From Bicyclus anynana (Eukaryota; Arthropoda; Insecta; Lepidoptera; Nymphalidae), in NCBI RefSeq assembly GCF_947172395.1, contig NC_069095.1, positions 1,922,001 to 1,986,000 of the forward strand: a stretch of 64,000 nt of DNA. Direction: 5' to 3'. Of this stretch, positions 60,791-64,000 are shown piece after piece. Under the pieces are notes generated by a model. It made no database searches. It was not told the DNA's origin and saw only the letters and a list, made by a program, of their open reading frames with translations. The stretch's first letter is position 1; each line of letters starts with the position of its first letter. A program made the translations under genes and the position numbers.

Positions 60791-60808
60791 TTACCAAAAC
60801 TAAACGTA

Positions 60809-63522
60809 TTACTTCACAATGAGAAAACCGTGCACGCTCGCCAGGAATTTGTCGAAATTGTCCTGGAAACGAAGCTTATGGGTCCTCAGACCATCGAACA
60901 GTACACCATTGGTGAGGACCCCGAAGGCCTCTTCTAGTCTGGGAACGTTCGCTGGGTCGTTGACAGCGAAGGCTTCTATCAGTTGTCTGGCCAAGCCTTC
61001 TAGAAGCGCGGGTTTGACGCAAGTTAATGCGTATATCGCGGCTCCGGCTGCAGGGATGGAGTCCGGTGGGATCTCCATCTTTATTATCAGCATCAGCAAT
61101 AACTCAGCAAGGCTGAGAAGTGATATCGCGTACGGGTTGTCGTCGCCGAGGATCCGCACTTTGTTCGCGAGCCCCACGATGGTGTCGCAGCACAGAGTGG
61201 ACACGTCGCAGGAGACCGCGGTGAGGCCGACGCGTAACGCTGTGATCACCATGTTGAAGTCTTCCAACGGCAGGTTGGTTAGCTGGAAACAATTTGTTTT
61301 TATTTGATTTTTTTTTTATAATTCTGTCGTACAGTATAATAATACTATAATGATGATAGTGTCACCGCAAGCATTTATCAGTGCTTGAAGGCGAAAGTCT
61401 TCGAACAGTGCGTGTCGCCAGTGATGACCTACTGATCTGAGACTTGGTCGCAGACTTATTAGAAGGCTCAAAGTCACTCCGCGGGCGATGGAGCGAGCTA
61501 TGATTGGAGTTTCTCTGCGTGATCGAATCAGAAATGAGGAGATCCGCAGACGAACCAAAGTCACTGACATAGCTTAGCGAGTCGCGAAGCTGAAGTACCA
61601 ATGGGCAGGCCACATAATTCGAAAAGCCGATGGACGACGCCCAAGGTGCTGGAATGGCGACCCCGCACCGGAAATCGCAGTGTTGGTCGACCCCCCTCTA
61701 CGTCGATCAAAGATATCAAGCGGGTTGCTGAATCAACATTACGCGCACGCGCCGCCCCCGCGCCGCCCCCGCGCCAGATGTACTGTACCTGATCAGCGTG
61801 GTCCAAGTCTCTGAGTATGCGGTAGGCGCGCAGTGCTAGCGTCGGCAGCGCCAGCAGCGGCGGAGTGATGAGCGGCAGCAGCAGGCGCAGGCCGCGCGCG
61901 CACGCGCCGCCCCCGCGCCAGATGTACTGTACCTGATCAGCGTGGTCCAAGTCTCTGAGCATGCGGTAGGCGCGCAGTGCCAGCGTCGGCAGCGCCAGCA
62001 GCGGCGGAGTGATGAGCGGCAGCAGCAGGCGCAGGCCGCGCGCGCACGCGCCGCCCCCGCGCCAGATGTACTGTACCTGATCAGCGTGGTCCAAGTCTCT
62101 GAGCATGCGGTAGGCGCGCAGTGCCAGCGTCGGCAGCGCCAGCAGCGGCGGAGTGATGAGCGGCAGCAGCAGGCGCAGGCCGCGCGCGCACGCGCCGCCC
62201 CACGCGCCCTCCGCCCCGCACCCCGCGCCGCATCGTGACACGCTGCTTATGACCTCCATCAGTGCGCAGATGTCCTACAATAACCATAAGGATAAGGTAA
62301 AAGGTCGATAAAATTAAAAGCTAATGGATTTCAGACTCGGTTAACTCGAGAAACAGTATAATCAAATGATTTTTTTTATTTTCATAAGTACGCTCTATGG
62401 TATTTCAAATGAATAAAAAAAATCTACTTACTAGGCCACACGACTGAAGTAGAATTTTTACAAAAATAAAAAACAAAGCGCCATCTGTATCGAAACAGGT
62501 CCTTGAAGTGTACAAAAAGGGATCGTTTCGAAGTTCTCTAACAATGCCATCTAGTGGTAGTTTAAAATAACAAACACTGTTTCACGATTACTATAGATGG
62601 CAGCACCCATCTTTTTCAAAAGCCTCGTCCGATTACACTTTTCGTAACGCATTCACCGACTTACTGCCCAAGTTAAGAGTGCGTTCAATAAGTAAAAAGT
62701 AATGAATATACCTCATAGGCTTCCTCTTCAGCATCTTGCGGGATACTCGATATTTTTCCCGAGTTCCATCTCATATACACTTCGAATGTTGTATTGCAAA
62801 CTTCCAGAAATCTAAAATAAAATTTTAATCTTGATAACAAACACTGATACAGTCGATTAAAATATAGTTTGACTTTGTATTATATTTGTATCACAGAAAA
62901 CATATGTACAAATACAGAAGCTCCACTCCGCAACATTAATAAAATAAATAACGACTCTCGCTACAACACAATACGGCGCAATTCAGTTCGAACAAAATTA
63001 TTAGCCTAACGTTTTATTTACCTACAGCTCTAATTTTTATTAGATATATTCAAACAACGATAGGGTTGTAGTCAAATACAAAATACTTAATACTAAAATT
63101 AACGCGCGGCGATGTTCGCGTAGTTTGTTGATAAAATAGACACAGAACGATCCAATCAGGGGCAAGTTCGGACAGTTGACGTTTCAAGATTGCAATTTAA
63201 CGGATTCACTTGATAAATTATAATAAAAAAAATAACACGTTAAATTGTAATCAGTATGTTCAGTTCACAATATATCGAAAGATTACAATATCGCGAGTGA
63301 GATTATAAACTATCGTATTTTACAGTTTAACGGTAACATAGATAACACTCACTTGTTAACATTCTGCGGTTGCACAGAGTGCAGCATCCGCTTGGCGCTT
63401 TTGGCGAGCAGGTTGAGCGACGGCAGCACCACGCCCGGGTAGTTGTGGTAGCGGAATATGATCGCCGGGATCTTGTCCAGCGCCCCCATCAGCATTATGA
63501 ACTGCTCGTCCATGGTTCCTAC
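60809..63522 (-). CDS. Xpo4: Exportin-4, last four exons (5' part outside window)
   Basis: Exportin-4 is an importin-beta-family nuclear transport receptor whose known cargoes include eIF5A and Smad3. Exons in gene order: 63353-63522, 62712-62811, 62077-62274, 60809-61282; these total 314 codons including the stop, with phases fitting. Sequence: VGTMDEQFIMLMGALDKIP, then FLEVCNTTFEVYMRWNSGKI and the DAEEEAYEDICALMEVI join, LLPLITPPLLALPTLALRAY, and the last exon with LTNLPLEDFNMVITALRVGL. It ends DKFLASVHGFLIVK; human XPO4 ends in a similar ...NVGGLLCVK. HEAT-type helical repeats fill this part. The rest of the gene lies to the right. The exon at 62077 is followed by two extra copies of its end, see the triplication. 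Confidence 0.88.
61376..61745 (+). pseudogene. RTE-type LINE reverse transcriptase 3' remnant
   Basis: Frames read KVFEQCVSPVMTY, ERAMIGVSLRDRIRNEEIRR, VAKLKYQWAGHIIRKADG and KVLEWRPRTGNRSVGRPPS, the usual end of insect endonuclease/reverse-transcriptase LINEs. It carries stops (after MTY and after TDIA) and frameshifts. It lies in the last XPO4 intron, antisense to the gene, next to the triplication. Confidence 0.8.
61789..62215 (-). repeat. 144-bp tandem triplication spanning an XPO4 exon end and its donor
   Basis: Three copies, each running (minus strand) from GCGCGCGGCCTGCGCCTGC to the donor CAG|GTACAGT and 27 bases of intron. Exon ends fall at 62077, 61933 and 61789, exactly 144 apart. 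The unit is 48 codons without a stop, so splicing from the second or third donor would add 48 or 96 residues in frame. The third copy differs by a few bases (Met to Ile). Duplication ends are in a GC-rich, self-similar stretch. Confidence 0.93.
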
Positions 63523-63744
63523 CTGCAAAACGTTCATGCAAACGTCCTTAGGGTAGGCAGTGCCTTTTTGCATCTATGAAGTGCATACCATTGTAGCCAA
63601 TGCCTGCGACATCGTTCACGTGGAAGTTTGAATCACGCGATATGGTTCCTCGCAGCGTTACTACGCACTCCTAATATAGGACAATGTAGGACCCATTTGC
63701 TCATTATTTTGCTCCGCTCCTATTGGTCGTAGCGTATAGCGTAG

Positions 63745-63870
63745 TTATACAGCCTATAGTCATCCTCGATAAATGGACTATTTAACACAAAAGTTATTTT
63801 TTAATTAGAACCAGTAGTTCCTGATTTCAGCGCGTTCTAACAATCAAACAAACTCTAGAATAGATATTAA
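63745..63870 (-). mobile_element. Helitron-like element fragment
   Basis: TATAGTCATCCTCGATAAAT, AGAACCAGTAGTTCCTGATT and CAAACAAACTCTAGAATAG are the inverse of the elements at 5773 and 34535. Its head end abuts a coding-like stretch at about 63884-63958. Confidence 0.6.
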
Positions 63871-63883
63871 ACTGTTGATATGA

Positions 63884-63958
63884 TGTTCAGCTTCTCTTGC
63901 AGCGCCACCGTGCTGCCCAGCAGGCGGCCTCTTAGAGCTCTGCCTCATTAAGACGCCA
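63884..63958 (-). other. Coding-like stretch, possible XPO4 exon piece
   Basis: On the minus strand one frame reads GRLLGSTVALQEKLNII. It is more GC-rich than its surroundings and lies where the next upstream XPO4 exon could be. No donor is visible at its 3' end, where a Helitron-like element begins, so it may be a broken exon copy or chance. Confidence 0.25.
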
Positions 63959-64000
63959 TGGCGACGTCGTCGGCTACGTATCGAAGCAGTTAATATTGAA

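Noticed and set aside
61561..62259. 232-codon frame as one single XPO4 exon
   Set aside because: The frame is long only because the 144-bp copies are in phase and run on into an antisense LINE; the XPO4 join needs a donor at the end of one of the copies.
1..64000. CRISPR array, prophage, operon or bacterial insert
   Set aside because: The repeats are tandem or transposon-like without spacer structure, the genes are intron-bearing animal genes and no bacterial gene was seen.

Overview
The window looks like nuclear DNA from a moth or butterfly (Lepidoptera). It is AT-rich, its genes are split by short GT-AG introns, and its introns and intergenic DNA are full of repeats I recognise from Lepidoptera: tRNA-headed SINEs, RTE-type LINE ends, small Helitron-like elements whose ends read close to GGCGTCAGCTAG, and many fold-back MITEs. 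No bacterial, CRISPR or phage sequence was seen. Identifications rest on remembered family sequences and on exon phases worked out by hand; no search was run.

Layout. 232-10750 (minus): O-GlcNAc transferase (Ogt, sxc in Drosophila), six exons, cut by the left edge in the catalytic domain. 12578-22492 (minus): inturned, a planar-polarity and cilium-assembly gene, twelve exons that join into 916 codons plus a stop. 23088-30872 (plus): an unidentified gene, divergent from inturned across about 600 bp, with two possible C-termini. 31.2-36.5 kb: transposon-rich DNA with an inverted duplication whose 1,069-bp arms stay in register without indels. 36967-37860 (minus): an intronless gene for an unrecognised protein with two membrane segments. 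40.1-48.2 kb (minus): a broken P-element/THAP9-type transposase, its coding pieces separated by later insertions. 48.3-56.9 kb: AT-rich DNA with MITEs, a solo LTR and LINE remnants. 57.0-60.8 kb: a fold-back element and three unrelated tandem arrays (42-bp; 102-bp monomers alternating in a 204-bp dimer; 41-bp), the last ending about 20 bp from the exportin-4 stop codon. 60809-63522 (minus): the last four exons of exportin-4 (XPO4), with a 144-bp tandem triplication that copies one exon end together with its splice donor.

The genes are ordinary chromosomal neighbours and not an operon or a joint system. No new defence or biosynthetic system was found. The points most worth a second look are the XPO4 triplication (three equivalent in-phase donors), the long palindrome, the cluster of tandem arrays, the P-type transposase relic and the unidentified gene at 23-31 kb.
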